In this document: in pieces, positions 36,750 to 46,700 of the stretch | How the letters are laid out: each line of letters starts with the position of its first letter | Position numbering within the stretch: the stretch's first letter is position 1 | NCBI GenBank assembly: GCA_001577345.1 | Contig: LSLI01000002.1 | Coordinates: 30,864-94,863 of the forward strand | DNA: 64,000 bases | Origin: Candidatus Gallionella acididurans | GTDB taxonomy: Bacteria > Pseudomonadota > Gammaproteobacteria > Burkholderiales > Gallionellaceae | Reading direction: 5' to 3' | Translations under genes and position numbers: made by a program | The notes under the pieces: model-generated | What the model was told of the DNA's origin: nothing | The model's input: the letters and a program-made list of their open reading frames with translations, nothing else | Database searches by the model: none

Positions 36750-37067
36750 TCAGGCGAGTTCTTCTACGGGTTGCGCCGACATCAAGATCGCAGCATGCGC
36801 GTTGGACATCAACCTGCCCTGGTTGTGGTCGGTCACCATATTGAGCAGCAACTGCTCATCAAAGCGAAAGCGGCACAACAGCATGTTGGATGCCGACATC
36901 TTGATGATCTGCGTGGGTGCCAGATTGGACAGCATGTCGACCAGATCCCGGCTGATGCCCAGACGGAAAATCGCCGCCGCCTTGTTTTCCTTGATCATCT
37001 GCTGTGCCAGCATCAAATAGTTCAGGTTGATATCCCGGATACTTTCCTGCAATTGCATCGTGTTCAT
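36750..37067 (-). CDS. flhD: Flagellar master transcription activator subunit FlhD
   Basis: 105 residues from the ATG at 37067 with GGGGACG upstream; the 53 in-frame codons above it are not FlhD-like. 'IRDINLNYLMLAQQMIKENK' and 'AAAIFRLGISRDLVDML' are diagnostic. Its partner flhC follows at 11 nt. The upstream gap of 293 bp to the EAL gene holds a 24-bp inverted repeat and, unusually, a consensus sigma-28 promoter. I saw no clear sigma-70 promoter there. Confidence 0.95.
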   Translation of the reverse strand: MNTMQLQESIRDINLNYLMLAQQMIKENKAAAIFRLGISRDLVDMLSNLAPTQIIKMSASNMLLCRFRFDEQLLLNMVTDHNQGRLMSNAHAAILMSAQPVEELA

Positions 37068-37228
37068 TTTGCGTCCCCGAAAACTGGTTAAGAAAGGTCT
37101 TGTTTCGACGCTTGCATGATGCGCGCTTGACGGGGGAGAAAGAATCAGAAGAATGCGGTATTTTTTGTAAGGAGCACGGACGGATGAAGTAGGTGATTTG
37201 CCTACAAAGGCATCACCATTGCACACCG

Positions 37229-37252
37229 CACCATCTTAAAAATCTGATGGTG
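37229..37252. other. Inverted repeat in the flhDC leader
   Basis: CACCATC, 10 nt, GATGGTG forms a 7-bp perfect inverted repeat about 165 nt before flhD. It would lie in the RNA leader if the sigma-28 promoter upstream is used. No U run follows on the minus strand, so it is not a terminator; it could be an operator or an RNA hairpin. Confidence 0.5.
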
Positions 37253-37304
37253 GGCAAACGGAACAGCCGCATGCAGGGGGCATGGAGCGCGTTCCTGTTT
37301 TTGA

Positions 37305-37331
37305 TTATCGGCAGCATTCAGGAAAACTTTA
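37305..37331 (-). promoter_or_regulatory. Perfect sigma-28 promoter upstream of flhDC
   Basis: On the minus strand TAAAGTTT, 11 nt, GCCGATAA: 16 of 16 consensus positions. It points at flhDC, with a predicted leader of about 230 nt. It lies directly after the EAL gene, which it cannot serve. Confidence 0.9.
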
Positions 37332-37360
37332 GGGTGATTTGAAAATTTATTTTTGGTGCA

Positions 37361-38572
37361 TCACCATGCCGATTCAACAGGAATATGGCGGGTACAAAAA
37401 TCAAGAAACGCGTCGCTGCCCATCGGCTTGGCAATGAAATAACCTTGCACCACATCGCAACCCATGTCTTTCAACATATCCCACTCTTCCATCACCTCCA
37501 CGCCTTCGGCAACACTCTTGACGTTCAGCTTGCGCGCCATATCGACACTCGACTCGACGATCACACGCAATGAACTGTTATTGGCGCTGTCCGACACGAA
37601 TGACTTGTCTATCTTGAGTTCAGTAAACGGCACTCGCGTCAGTTGCTGCATGCTGGAATACCCGGTGCCATAATCGTCGATGGACAGGCCGAAGCCGCGC
37701 ATCCGCAAGCGGGCCAGATTTTCCAGTGCCTCTGCGACACTGCTCATGGCTGCCGATTCGGTAATTTCCAGGATGATGTGGTGCGGGTCCACTCCGGCAT
37801 CTCTCACCACCCGCGTGATACTGTCTGCCAGCGTAGTATCGGCCAGCGAGGAAAGCGAAAGATTGACCGACACGATGAGTGGATAGCCATTTTCGTCCAA
37901 CATGCGGCGCGCATGGGCCGCTCTTTCCAGCATCATAAAAGTGAGGCCTTTCATATTGCCGCTCCGCTCCAGCAGCGGAATAAACGCGCCGGGTGCGATC
38001 ACGCCATGTTCGGGATGTATCCAGCGCGCCAATGCCTCGGCTCCGATGATCGAGCCTGTGTCCATCCCTATCTTGGGCTGCAGGAACGGCTCGAATTGAT
38101 TTTCACTAAGCGCATGCAAGACTTCCTCAAGCGTGAAACTGGCCAACGCAGCCGCTGGCCGTTGGGCTTCTGTTTCGATTTGCTGATGCAGTTCCAGAAT
38201 CTCTTCGAGTTGCTTGAGGGAAGCCGGCTTCTCTATGGCTCCCAACAGCTTGACGCCATATGATCGTGCCATTTTTTCCACCGAGGCAATCACCGCATAG
38301 TCCATACCGCTCATGATGACGGCTGAGACAGCCGGGTACAGCTTGGCCAAATGCCTGATAAATTCCATGCCGTCCATTTCCGGCATGTCCAGATCGCACA
38401 ACACAATATGGAATGGCAATGCGTGTTTCGCTTGCATCATATCAAGCGCCTGCCTGCCATTGCTTGCTTGGCACACCTCTCCGGCACCCAGAGAACGCAA
38501 CATGTGTACTATCATCTTGCGCTGGAAGTTTTGATCTTCGATCACCAGGATGCGCAATGCCTTCATATTCAT
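37361..38572 (-). CDS. Receiver-EAL response regulator, c-di-GMP phosphodiesterase
   Basis: 403 residues from the ATG at 38572, with AGGGGG about 7-8 nt upstream and before the conserved 'MKALRILVIEDQ'. Receiver domain 1-125 with phospho-acceptor Asp60 in 'LCDLDMPEMDG'. EAL domain ~160-395 with all key motifs: 'GAEALARW', 'VSVNLS', 'LEITES', 'SIDDYGTGYSS', 'LKIDKSF', 'AEGVE', 'VQGYFI', so it should cleave c-di-GMP. No membrane segment. A near-perfect sigma-28 promoter precedes it, tying c-di-GMP removal to swimming. A kinase partner is likely the neighbouring hybrid kinase. Confidence 0.94.
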   Translation of the reverse strand: MNMKALRILVIEDQNFQRKMIVHMLRSLGAGEVCQASNGRQALDMMQAKHALPFHIVLCDLDMPEMDGMEFIRHLAKLYPAVSAVIMSGMDYAVIASVEKMARSYGVKLLGAIEKPASLKQLEEILELHQQIETEAQRPAAALASFTLEEVLHALSENQFEPFLQPKIGMDTGSIIGAEALARWIHPEHGVIAPGAFIPLLERSGNMKGLTFMMLERAAHARRMLDENGYPLIVSVNLSLSSLADTTLADSITRVVRDAGVDPHHIILEITESAAMSSVAEALENLARLRMRGFGLSIDDYGTGYSSMQQLTRVPFTELKIDKSFVSDSANNSSLRVIVESSVDMARKLNVKSVAEGVEVMEEWDMLKDMGCDVVQGYFIAKPMGSDAFLDFCTRHIPVESAW

Positions 38573-38707
38573 CCCTCGTCCCCCTAAAAACACATTTGGA
38601 ACGGCCTGCTGACTGTTCGCTGATAACATGGCAAGCATTTTGGTGATTCCCGCCAGTTAAAATTTCTGCCGCTGCCTGAACGGCCCACTACGATCACTTA
38701 TTTACTT

Positions 38708-38734
38708 ATATCGGCAGCGCCGGAGGAAACTTTA
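38708..38734 (-). promoter_or_regulatory. Sigma-28 promoter of the REC-EAL gene
   Basis: On the minus strand TAAAGTTT, 11 nt, GCCGATAT: 15 of 16 positions. It lies about 136 nt before the start of the REC-EAL gene and just past the hybrid kinase stop. Confidence 0.9.
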
Positions 38735-38775
38735 GCGTACTTTGCAAGCGCGCATTCATCGTCTGTCCCGGAGTA

Positions 38776-41700
38776 TCAACTTGCATGCTGTTCGCCGATG
38801 AATCTGCTGATGGCCTGTTCAAGCTGCTCGACGACCTCACCCAGTGCGGTCTTTGTCTCTCTGCGCGCGCCATCCATGTCCCCCTGCTTGGCCGCCTGCT
38901 CGATGGCCGCGCAAATGTCCGCCAACTTTAACGCGCCCACCATGCGGCACGCACCCTTGATGCGGTGAGCGCAGCGTGCCACGGCTGCCGGATTACCATC
39001 TTTCAGTGCCGCATTCAGATTGGCGATGTCGTTGCGGTTATGCAACAAAAATTCCTGCAGCATCTCGACCTGACCAGCATGGCTCTTCGCAATTTTTTCC
39101 AGGATGCCGAAATCAACCGCTGCATCCGCAACAGACGGGTGTTGCGCAGCAGCTATGGTTGGCGCTTCTGGCGTTGGTGCTTCGGGCAGCGACACGGCGA
39201 TGCCCGCCTTGATCAGCCACTTTAACAGCATCGCTCTCAGGTCGGACAGGTCGGTCGGCTTGGTGAGCATATCGTCTATGCCGGCAGCCAGGCAGCGCTC
39301 TTCTTCCTCGGCCAGCACGTTGGCGGTCCAGGCGATGATAGCCACACGCGGCCGGGCATCATGCAGCCCCATGTCGCGGATGCTGCGCGCCAGCTCGTAG
39401 CCATCCATCTCCGGCATGTGGCAGTCGGTGATAATCAGGTCAAAGTGTCTGTTCCGCCACAGCGACAGAGCCTCGCTGCCGGACGCCGCCACTTCGGCGT
39501 GCACCCCGAGCAATGCGAGCTGTAGTTTCAGCAGCATGCGGTTCACCGGTTGGTCATCCACCGCCAGCACGGACACCTGCCCGGCATCCGCCAGCGGCCT
39601 GATGTCTTTCTCATAACTGCGCTTTGCTCCGGCCTGCTGCAACTGCAAGTCCCGTTGCGCCGCGGGGCTCGCAACCGGCAAACTGATCGTGAAGCAGAAG
39701 GTGGCGCCGCGCCCGGGTGTGCTGTCCACGCTGATGGTTCCGTCCATCAAGTCGGCCAGTTTGCGGCAGATCGACAGCCCCAATCCGGTGCCGCCGTACA
39801 TGCGCGCCGTGTCGGCGCTGGCCTGTTCGTAGTGCTGAAACAGGCGTTCCTGTTGCACCTTGTCGATGCCGATCCCGCTATCCTTGACGCGGAAGCGCAC
39901 CTGTTCGTGGCCGTCCTGCCTAGCCAACAGTTCGGCACTGATTTCGACGCTGCCCTGTTCGGTGAACTTGATCGCGTTGCTGGTGAAGTTGTTGAGTATC
40001 TGGGAAACCCGCAGCGGGTCAAACAGATGTGCCGCACTCAGTTTTGTGTCTACCTGCCACCGCAACTGGATGCCTTTCTCGCTGGAGAGTTGCGCATAGG
40101 TGGACACCACGCCCCTGAGCATTGCCGGGATGCTTACCGTCTGCGGGGACAATACCAATTTCCCGGCCTCGATTTTCGTCCAGTCGAGAATGTCGTCGAC
40201 AATGCGCAACAGGTTCTTGCCGGAACCCCGTGCCGCCCGCAACATCTCGTGTTGCTCGGCATCGAGCCTGGACCGGCTGAGCAGTTCCATCATGCCGAGC
40301 AGGCCGCCCAGCGGGGTGCGGATCTCGTGGCTCATCGTGGCCAGGAAAGAATCCTTGGCTCGATTCGCATAGATCAGTTGGGCCGTGCGTTCCATCACCC
40401 GTTCGGCCAACCGCGCGCGTTCTTCCTCGATATGGGCATTGGCCTGCTCCAGTTCGACCAGAGCCTTGTCCCGCGCCTCCTCTGCTCGCACACGCACCGC
40501 ATCGAGGGCGAATTTGTCCAGCGCGAAGCTGATATCCATCGCCATTTCCACCAGCAGGTTGCGAGTGACTTCACCTAAGATGTTGGCCTTGCCGGCGTAC
40601 ACGGTGATCGTGCCGATGGCCACACCATTTTGCCGCAGCGGCAGCGCAGCCAAGGCTCCCCAACCGAAACGCGCACCGCGCTCATGCCACGCTGCGGTGG
40701 CGTGATCATGCTGAAAATCCTGACACCAGTAGGGCCGGTTCTCGCGGAGAGCGATTCCGATCGGGCCACGACCGAACTCATCGCCGGCATCCGTCGATAT
40801 CCGGATATCCTCCAGATATTCCCTGCCCTCGCCCCATGAGGCAACCGGCCTGATCTGCTGCTGCTCCACCAGCCCGACCCACGCCATCTTCACGGCGCCC
40901 AATTCAACCACATCGCGGCAAACTTTCGTGAACAATTCATCCGCGTTGGTGCAGTGCATGATCGTCTCTTTGCACTGGTTCAACACGACGTAAAGCTGGG
41001 TCAGCCACTGAATTTTCAATTCGGCGGTCTTGCGTATGGTGATGTCCTTCGCTACGCCGACGATGCGATAAACTTCGCCTGCCTCGTTGAGCACCGGGAA
41101 AGCCCGGTCCAGTATCCAGCGCACTGTCCCATCGGGCCGGATGATTCGATATTCCTCGTCGTAGCTGCCCGCAGCCTGCTTTGTAGTGGCCGCCAGCTGG
41201 ACCCGTTCCCGGTCTTCAGGATGAACAAGCGCCAGCCAGCTTTGCGGAAATGCGTATAGCGACTCACAGGGCTCGCCGAAAACTGCCAGGTAGGACGGGC
41301 TGACGTATAAACAATGATCTTTGGTCACATTTGACACCCAGAACACTTCGTCGATATTTTCCACTACCTGGCGGAACCGCTCCTCGCTTTCGCGCAGCGT
41401 GTCGGCTGCCCGCTTGAATTGTTGATGCGCCAGCCACTCGATTTCGTGCCGGCTCCACCACAACCGGATCATCATTCCGGCCAGCCAGATAAACAGCAGG
41501 GTGACCAGCAAGGCGACATACTGCTGACGCCGCACATTCTCCATCGCCTCATCCTGATCGATCTTGACAACCAGGCCCCATGCCGTGTCGGGCACCGGCT
41601 GAATATAGGCAACCACCTGCTTGCCGCGGTAATCCAGGCCTTCCACGATCCCGGTTTCTCCGCGCGCGGCACGAATGGCTGTATGGGCATCACCGCTTAA

Positions 41701-42456
41701 TGGAACGCGCAATTTGAGCGCAATATGCCTCTGGTGGCGCGGTTCATTGAGAAGCAGCACATCGCTGCCGTCCCTGGTGACCAGCAGGGATTCGGCCGTC
41801 CTGCTTTTCACCGGCCATGACTGTAGCTGCGCAAAAAAACCCTGCAAATCGTCGCGCAGCAACAGCACGCCGATGACGGATGCCGTCGCCGGATCCACGA
41901 TGGGAACGAAGATGTCCAGCAACGGCTGGCCCGGCGCGGACGGATCGCCGAAGTAGATCGACGAAACCTGCATCGATTTTTTATGCAACGCGCTTAACGC
42001 GAGGGACTGGCTCTGTTCCGACAAACGCTGAAAAAGGCCGCTGCCAAAACGCACCCTAGCATGATCATCCAGCACCAGCACGCCGCCATACTGAATAACC
42101 GCCTGCACCGTATCAAGCGTTTCCCGCAGCCCCTCGGGAACACCGGCAGATGGGTTTGCCAGCCAACGTTGCGTCTTTGCCCGCGCCAGCAATTTCGCAA
42201 AGTTCAGTCCGTCCCTCTTGCGTTCATCGAAGTAGGCCTGAATCTGTTCTGTCTTCAGGTGGCCGATACTGGTCAGATTTTCTTGCGTGTTGGCCTTATC
42301 GATCGCGGTGTTGTTCAGGATCAAGACATAACTTGCCGCGCTGATGAGCAATGCGAACACCAGAAAAAAACCGGCCGCACCCAGCGCAGTTGTTCGCCGA
42401 ATTACCTGCTCATCAGCCATTTTTCCTGCCATCAACAAGTGTTTATCGCTGGTCAT
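38776..42456 (-). CDS. Hybrid sensor histidine kinase with Cache, PAS, GAF, receiver and HPt domains
   Basis: 1226 residues. TM1 at 24-47, a periplasmic double-Cache-like sensor (48-310), TM2 at 311-332, PAS (353-478), GAF (490-645), a short coiled coil, HisKA ('ATMSHEIRTPLGG', His710), HATPase ('NNFTSNAIKF', 'GGTGLGLSICRKL'), receiver (Asp1011 in 'ITDCHMPEMDGYEL') and HPt (His1164 in 'CAHRIKGACRMVGA'). A complete His-Asp-His phosphorelay ready to hand phosphate to another receiver, perhaps the EAL gene. Start uncertain: ATG 42420 has GGAGG-like AGGAAAA before it. Its kinase core resembles that of the protein at 51960. Confidence 0.93.
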   Translation of the reverse strand: MTSDKHLLMAGKMADEQVIRRTTALGAAGFFLVFALLISAASYVLILNNTAIDKANTQENLTSIGHLKTEQIQAYFDERKRDGLNFAKLLARAKTQRWLANPSAGVPEGLRETLDTVQAVIQYGGVLVLDDHARVRFGSGLFQRLSEQSQSLALSALHKKSMQVSSIYFGDPSAPGQPLLDIFVPIVDPATASVIGVLLLRDDLQGFFAQLQSWPVKSRTAESLLVTRDGSDVLLLNEPRHQRHIALKLRVPLSGDAHTAIRAARGETGIVEGLDYRGKQVVAYIQPVPDTAWGLVVKIDQDEAMENVRRQQYVALLVTLLFIWLAGMMIRLWWSRHEIEWLAHQQFKRAADTLRESEERFRQVVENIDEVFWVSNVTKDHCLYVSPSYLAVFGEPCESLYAFPQSWLALVHPEDRERVQLAATTKQAAGSYDEEYRIIRPDGTVRWILDRAFPVLNEAGEVYRIVGVAKDITIRKTAELKIQWLTQLYVVLNQCKETIMHCTNADELFTKVCRDVVELGAVKMAWVGLVEQQQIRPVASWGEGREYLEDIRISTDAGDEFGRGPIGIALRENRPYWCQDFQHDHATAAWHERGARFGWGALAALPLRQNGVAIGTITVYAGKANILGEVTRNLLVEMAMDISFALDKFALDAVRVRAEEARDKALVELEQANAHIEEERARLAERVMERTAQLIYANRAKDSFLATMSHEIRTPLGGLLGMMELLSRSRLDAEQHEMLRAARGSGKNLLRIVDDILDWTKIEAGKLVLSPQTVSIPAMLRGVVSTYAQLSSEKGIQLRWQVDTKLSAAHLFDPLRVSQILNNFTSNAIKFTEQGSVEISAELLARQDGHEQVRFRVKDSGIGIDKVQQERLFQHYEQASADTARMYGGTGLGLSICRKLADLMDGTISVDSTPGRGATFCFTISLPVASPAAQRDLQLQQAGAKRSYEKDIRPLADAGQVSVLAVDDQPVNRMLLKLQLALLGVHAEVAASGSEALSLWRNRHFDLIITDCHMPEMDGYELARSIRDMGLHDARPRVAIIAWTANVLAEEEERCLAAGIDDMLTKPTDLSDLRAMLLKWLIKAGIAVSLPEAPTPEAPTIAAAQHPSVADAAVDFGILEKIAKSHAGQVEMLQEFLLHNRNDIANLNAALKDGNPAAVARCAHRIKGACRMVGALKLADICAAIEQAAKQGDMDGARRETKTALGEVVEQLEQAISRFIGEQHAS

Positions 42457-42604
42457 AAAAACTATCCATATTATTTTTGCGTCGCGCAGTTTAAGCAGGA
42501 TTCAAAACACTGCCCATATAAACCCGAATCATTCATTCGCAACAACTCCGTTGGTCCCCAAGCCTGCCTGAAGATTGAACTTCAGCCGATTGCCGCGTGC
42601 GCGA

Positions 42605-43447
42605 TCAATGCGGTTTGGCGAGATCACACACCACACCGGCTTCGGCTCCGACCATCACCATCGCCTCCTGTGCCGGAATGTGCAACAGATCGCCGATGCC
42701 CTTGTAATCATCCGGCAGCGCGGCATCGTCCCAGCCGTTGGCGGAGTGGCGCGCCAGATTGATGGCCAATGCCACATTGCGCTCGCGTTGCTGATGCATG
42801 CTGGCATCGTGCATCAGGTTCAACAGCAGCTTGGGTAACCCCCACTGCAGCGCCAGTTCTTTCTGCAATTCGAGCAGGCCGAAACCCAATACCTGCTGCT
42901 GGACATGATGGCTGCGCAAGGATTTGTCCTGCTGCTGGATGGCGCGGATTTCCAGCATCGCATCCGGCGCAAAACACCACATCAGGATTTCCGCGATATC
43001 GTGCAGCAGAGCGGCGATACGCACTTCTTCATAGTGCAGGTCTCGCAACCTGACCGCCCAATCCATCGCATATTGGGAAGCGCGATGAGAACGATGCACC
43101 ACCCGCAGCACCGGGGCCAGCACCGCGACATGAGCTTGCAGCACTTCCTCCACGACCGGTTCTGGTGCGATGTGGTTAAAGAACGGCTCGATACCCAGCA
43201 TCAGCAAAGCCTGTTCGATTTGGATGACCTCGGTGGTCTGCACCTTATGCTTGTGCTTCTGCAGGTAACGCAACAGCTTGACGGTCATCATCGGATCGCG
43301 GGCGATCACCCCCGCAACGGCCAGCACCGTCAGCCGGTTTTCGTCCGCGCGCAATGCAGCCAGCTCTCGCGCGGTCTGTTTTAGCACAGGAAGATCGCTT
43401 CGACTCAGATGCGCTACCCAGTATTGCAACCCCTTGCTGTCTTGCAT
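42605..43447 (-). CDS. HDOD domain protein of the motility regulon
   Basis: 280 residues. An HDOD-type all-helical domain covers most of the protein ('LTVLAVAGVIARDPMMTVKL', 'IALLHDIAEILMWCF' with the HD pair in altered context, 'LALQWGLPKLLLNLMHDASM'). The active HD phosphohydrolase site is not complete. HDOD proteins act in signalling and in polar organisation, but the exact role is open. A sigma-28 promoter lies 31 nt upstream, so it is probably produced together with late flagellar genes. It stands alone between the hybrid kinase and the coiled-coil gene. Confidence 0.85.
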   Translation of the reverse strand: MQDSKGLQYWVAHLSRSDLPVLKQTARELAALRADENRLTVLAVAGVIARDPMMTVKLLRYLQKHKHKVQTTEVIQIEQALLMLGIEPFFNHIAPEPVVEEVLQAHVAVLAPVLRVVHRSHRASQYAMDWAVRLRDLHYEEVRIAALLHDIAEILMWCFAPDAMLEIRAIQQQDKSLRSHHVQQQVLGFGLLELQKELALQWGLPKLLLNLMHDASMHQQRERNVALAINLARHSANGWDDAALPDDYKGIGDLLHIPAQEAMVMVGAEAGVVCDLAKPH

Positions 43448-43477
43448 CGCCTGCTTCCCTTATCAATATACATACGG

Positions 43478-43504
43478 TTATCGGCAGAATAGTGGACATC
43501 TTTA
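43478..43504 (-). promoter_or_regulatory. Sigma-28 promoter of the HDOD gene
   Basis: On the minus strand TAAAGATG, 11 nt, GCCGATAA: perfect -10, 5-6 of 8 in the -35, exact spacer. It lies 31 nt before the start codon. Confidence 0.82.
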
Positions 43505-43637
43505 GGAGAAGGAAAAGCCACACAAGTCTGCTCACCCAGTCGCAAGCCCGTCAGATTAACACGGCTGATTGTCAATCGTCCTTTGTTCATGACTCGACAC
43601 ATTCTTCCGTACCTCGAAACTTCGCTCTGCTCGTTTT

Positions 43638-43684
43638 CCGTTCGTCCTGATAACCAGGGATTTGGCTGCTATTTTTTGGCGGCC
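43638..43684 (+). repeat. Left copy of a ~47-bp inverted repeat flanking the coiled-coil gene
   Basis: Begins CCGTTCGTCCTGATAACC and ends TTTTTTGGCGGCC. It matches the reverse complement of 47227-47272 at about 41 of 47 positions including one 1-bp gap; weaker similarity runs some 18 bp further. A CTGGTTG/CAACCAG hairpin follows at 43696-43711. It lies in the 298-bp gap between the HDOD gene and the coiled-coil gene stop; I see no other gene in that gap. Confidence 0.7.
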
Positions 43685-43745
43685 TGGCCGTATGGCTGGT
43701 TGTTCAACCAGTGCCGCGCAGAAATCCGGGGTTCCGTGCAAACTG

Positions 43746-46700
43746 CTAATCGAAATGCCCGAGATGATCGGCCAATTTCAAATCGCCCAACACCGACCCG
43801 GTTGTCTTGCCGGGCTCATGGTGATCGGCGAACAGCGGTTTTGTTCCGGCTTGAGACATGGCAGCCACCTGCTTGTCTGCGGGTGCGGCGGCGGAGTGGC
43901 TGGATGGGCTCAGCATGGCGGGCTGGCCCTGCGTGGCTTTGCCCGGCCACTGTAAAAACGGCAACGAAAAACCGGCGAATACCATTACGGACACGAGTCC
44001 AACGACTTTCACCAGCTTGCCGATTTGCGTGGCCTTGCGCAGTCTCGCGATCAGTTGGCCCGTCGCAATTTCAGCATAGGATTGTTCGATTTCTGCGCGC
44101 AGTTTCGCGTTTTTCTGCTCTTCCAGTTCAGCCCGCTGCTGCGTTGCCCGCATTGCCTCATCTGCCAGCATCGCTCCGGTTTGTGCCGCTTCCCGGGCGC
44201 GTTGCTCCGCGATTTCACACTGCTCCGCAGCCGCACTGGCTTGCATCTCGGCGGCCACGCGCTGCCCGATCTCCTCCAGCACACGCTGTTCTCCGGCTAG
44301 ACGCGCTTGCTCCTGAGCCTTCAGTTGCTGTTCCTGCTCGCATTGGCAAGCTGCGGTGTGACTGGCCTGCTCCACAACGGCTGCGCGCTCCGATGCCAAT
44401 TCCAGCGCCCTCTGCTCGGCGCGCAATTGCGCTTGCCCGGCCTGGTCGGCGCGTTGTTCTTCGGCGATACGATGTTCGATGGCTCGCGCCACGGACAACG
44501 CCGTTTCTTCGCGTTGGCGCATGGCGGCCTGTTCTGTTGCAGCCTTGTCCCGCTCGGCCCGTGCCGCCTGACGTTCCGCGTCGATACGGGCCCGCAGTGC
44601 CTGGCTGGCTTCTGTTTCATCAGCGGAACGCCGTGCGATTTGGGTTTGCAACTCGCGCTCTTGATCGAGGCGTTGTTGTTCCTTTTCCAGCAATTGAAGC
44701 TCGAGCTGTTCGCGCCGCCCGGCTTCGAGACGCGCGCTTTGCGCAGCTTCGGCACGCTTGCGTGCCGCAACCGTCGCCAGCGCCTCGCTGCGTATACATG
44801 CCTCTGCCGCTTCAACTGCCTTGCGGTCTTCTGCGATGCGCAGGTTCGCCATATTTTCCGCGCGCGCCATTGCCCCATCGCGAGCGCGTTCTGCTTCGAC
44901 AACCTGCTTGCGGAAGGCTACTGCTGCGAGCGCTTCGGCATGGATCTTTTCTTCCTCGCTCTTGAGCGCATTACTTTTCGCTTCGGCGCGCACCTTGGCC
45001 ATGTTCAAGGCGCGCATTGCCGCAACTTCCGCGTCACGCGCTGCCTGATCGGCTTGTTCATTGAGCTTCAGGGTTGTTTCGACAATCTCTCTAGCCCGCA
45101 CTTCCGACTCGATGCGCTCATTATCCGCTTCGATAGCCCGAAATTCGACAGCCATGCGCGCCTCTATCTCGACGATTGCCCGAAGTTCGGTTTCAATCTG
45201 CGCCTCGGAAACTTTAACAAGCTCGGAATCCAGCTCTTCACGTTGTCTGGAAATTTTCGCAGCCTCCAGCGAGATTTCTGTTTTATGTTGCGCCGCAGCA
45301 ATTCCAGCCTGTTCTGCCTGTATGCATTCTGCAATGGCCAACTGCTCCTGGCTTAACTTCTCGGCACGCAAGCTGGCGGATTGCAACAGAGTATTCTGTG
45401 CCTGCATTTTTTCCCGCAACATCCGATCGCCTTGGCGCTCCGCCTCTGCGTGTCGCTGTTCCACTTCAAGCAGGGCCTGTTGTTGTTCGAGGTTTTGCTG
45501 CGCGACATATTTTGCGTGCTGCGCTATCGAAGCGCGCGTGTTTGCCGCACTGGCCGACTGTGATTCCAGCTGCAATTGAATCTCGACTTCGCGTGCCGCC
45601 AGCATTTCGGCTTCGGCGCGTTGTTGAGCAATAACTGCCAAATCCTGCTCCGCTTGCAGCTTGTGCTCTGCGGCCTGTTTGGCCAATGATTCGGCAGACA
45701 GGCGATCTCGCGCCGCCTGCACTGCCTGACGCAATAGCACATTGGCTGCTTCATGCTGTTGCATAGCTTTACGGTCAGCATCGGTTTGTTCCGCAAGGTA
45801 CGCGATCTTTTCCTGCTCCGCCTTATGCTTGCGCTCCGCTTCGATACGCGCGACCGCCTCCGCTTCCGCACGCTGCCTGACGGAGTTGAATAACTCATGT
45901 TCCACAGCGGCTGCGGCCTCGGCATCGGCGCTTGCCTGCTCTTCCAGCAACTTGCGCTGGATGGATAATTCCAGCGCATCACGTTCCGCAGCTGCACGTG
46001 CCAGCGCAACGCGTTCAGCGTTCCGATCGGCTGCAATTCGTGCCTCGATCTCTATTGCAGCCATTGACTCCGCATGTACTCTGGCCTCGGCCCCCTTGGC
46101 TGCTGCCTGTTCAGCTTCGAGTTTCGAGTTGACCAGAACGAGCACCTCGTGCTCCTTGCTTGTTTTCTCTTGTATGGATTTGGCGATGGCCAGCTCGGCG
46201 GCCTCTTTCTGTTGCGCAAGCTTGCCTGCTTCCTGCTCAAGCCTTGCCCGGTTTTCCGCCGCTTGAGCGGCACGCTGCTCGGCTTCGACACGCCTGCCTA
46301 TTTTCTCCAGTTCGGCCTGTTCGGCTTCAATCCGATCTTTTGCGGCACGGGCTTGCTCTGCTTCTTTCTGCGCTTGCTTGACCGCAAGGTCGCGTAGCCG
46401 GGTTTCCATCTGCAATTTTTCAGCTGCTTGCTCTTGCTGGATTTGTTCGGCGATACGGCGTTCGGCGAATACTGTTTCGGTGCGTGTGTTGATCTTGGCA
46501 ATGTCAGCCTGAATGGCGCGTATATTATTTTCGGCGTGCATCCGGGCGGTATCTTCGGCTTGGTCTCGTTGCTCAAGCAACATGGCCAGTTCACGGTCCA
46601 CCTTCATCTTGCTGTCGGCTGCGGCACACGCAATCTGCTCTTGCTGCAAACGTCGATTCAATTCATCCTGCGCTTGCTGTTCCGCGCACAACCTTGCATG

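Noticed and set aside
43414..43602. 62-codon minus-strand ORF upstream of the HDOD gene
   Set aside because: It overlaps the sigma-28 promoter and the HDOD start, with no recognisable protein pattern.
43583..44965. Long plus-strand ORF (460 codons) and several others opposite the coiled-coil gene
   Set aside because: Arg/Pro/Leu-rich mirror images of an Ala/Glu/Gln-rich helix gene; no binding site and no protein-like pattern.
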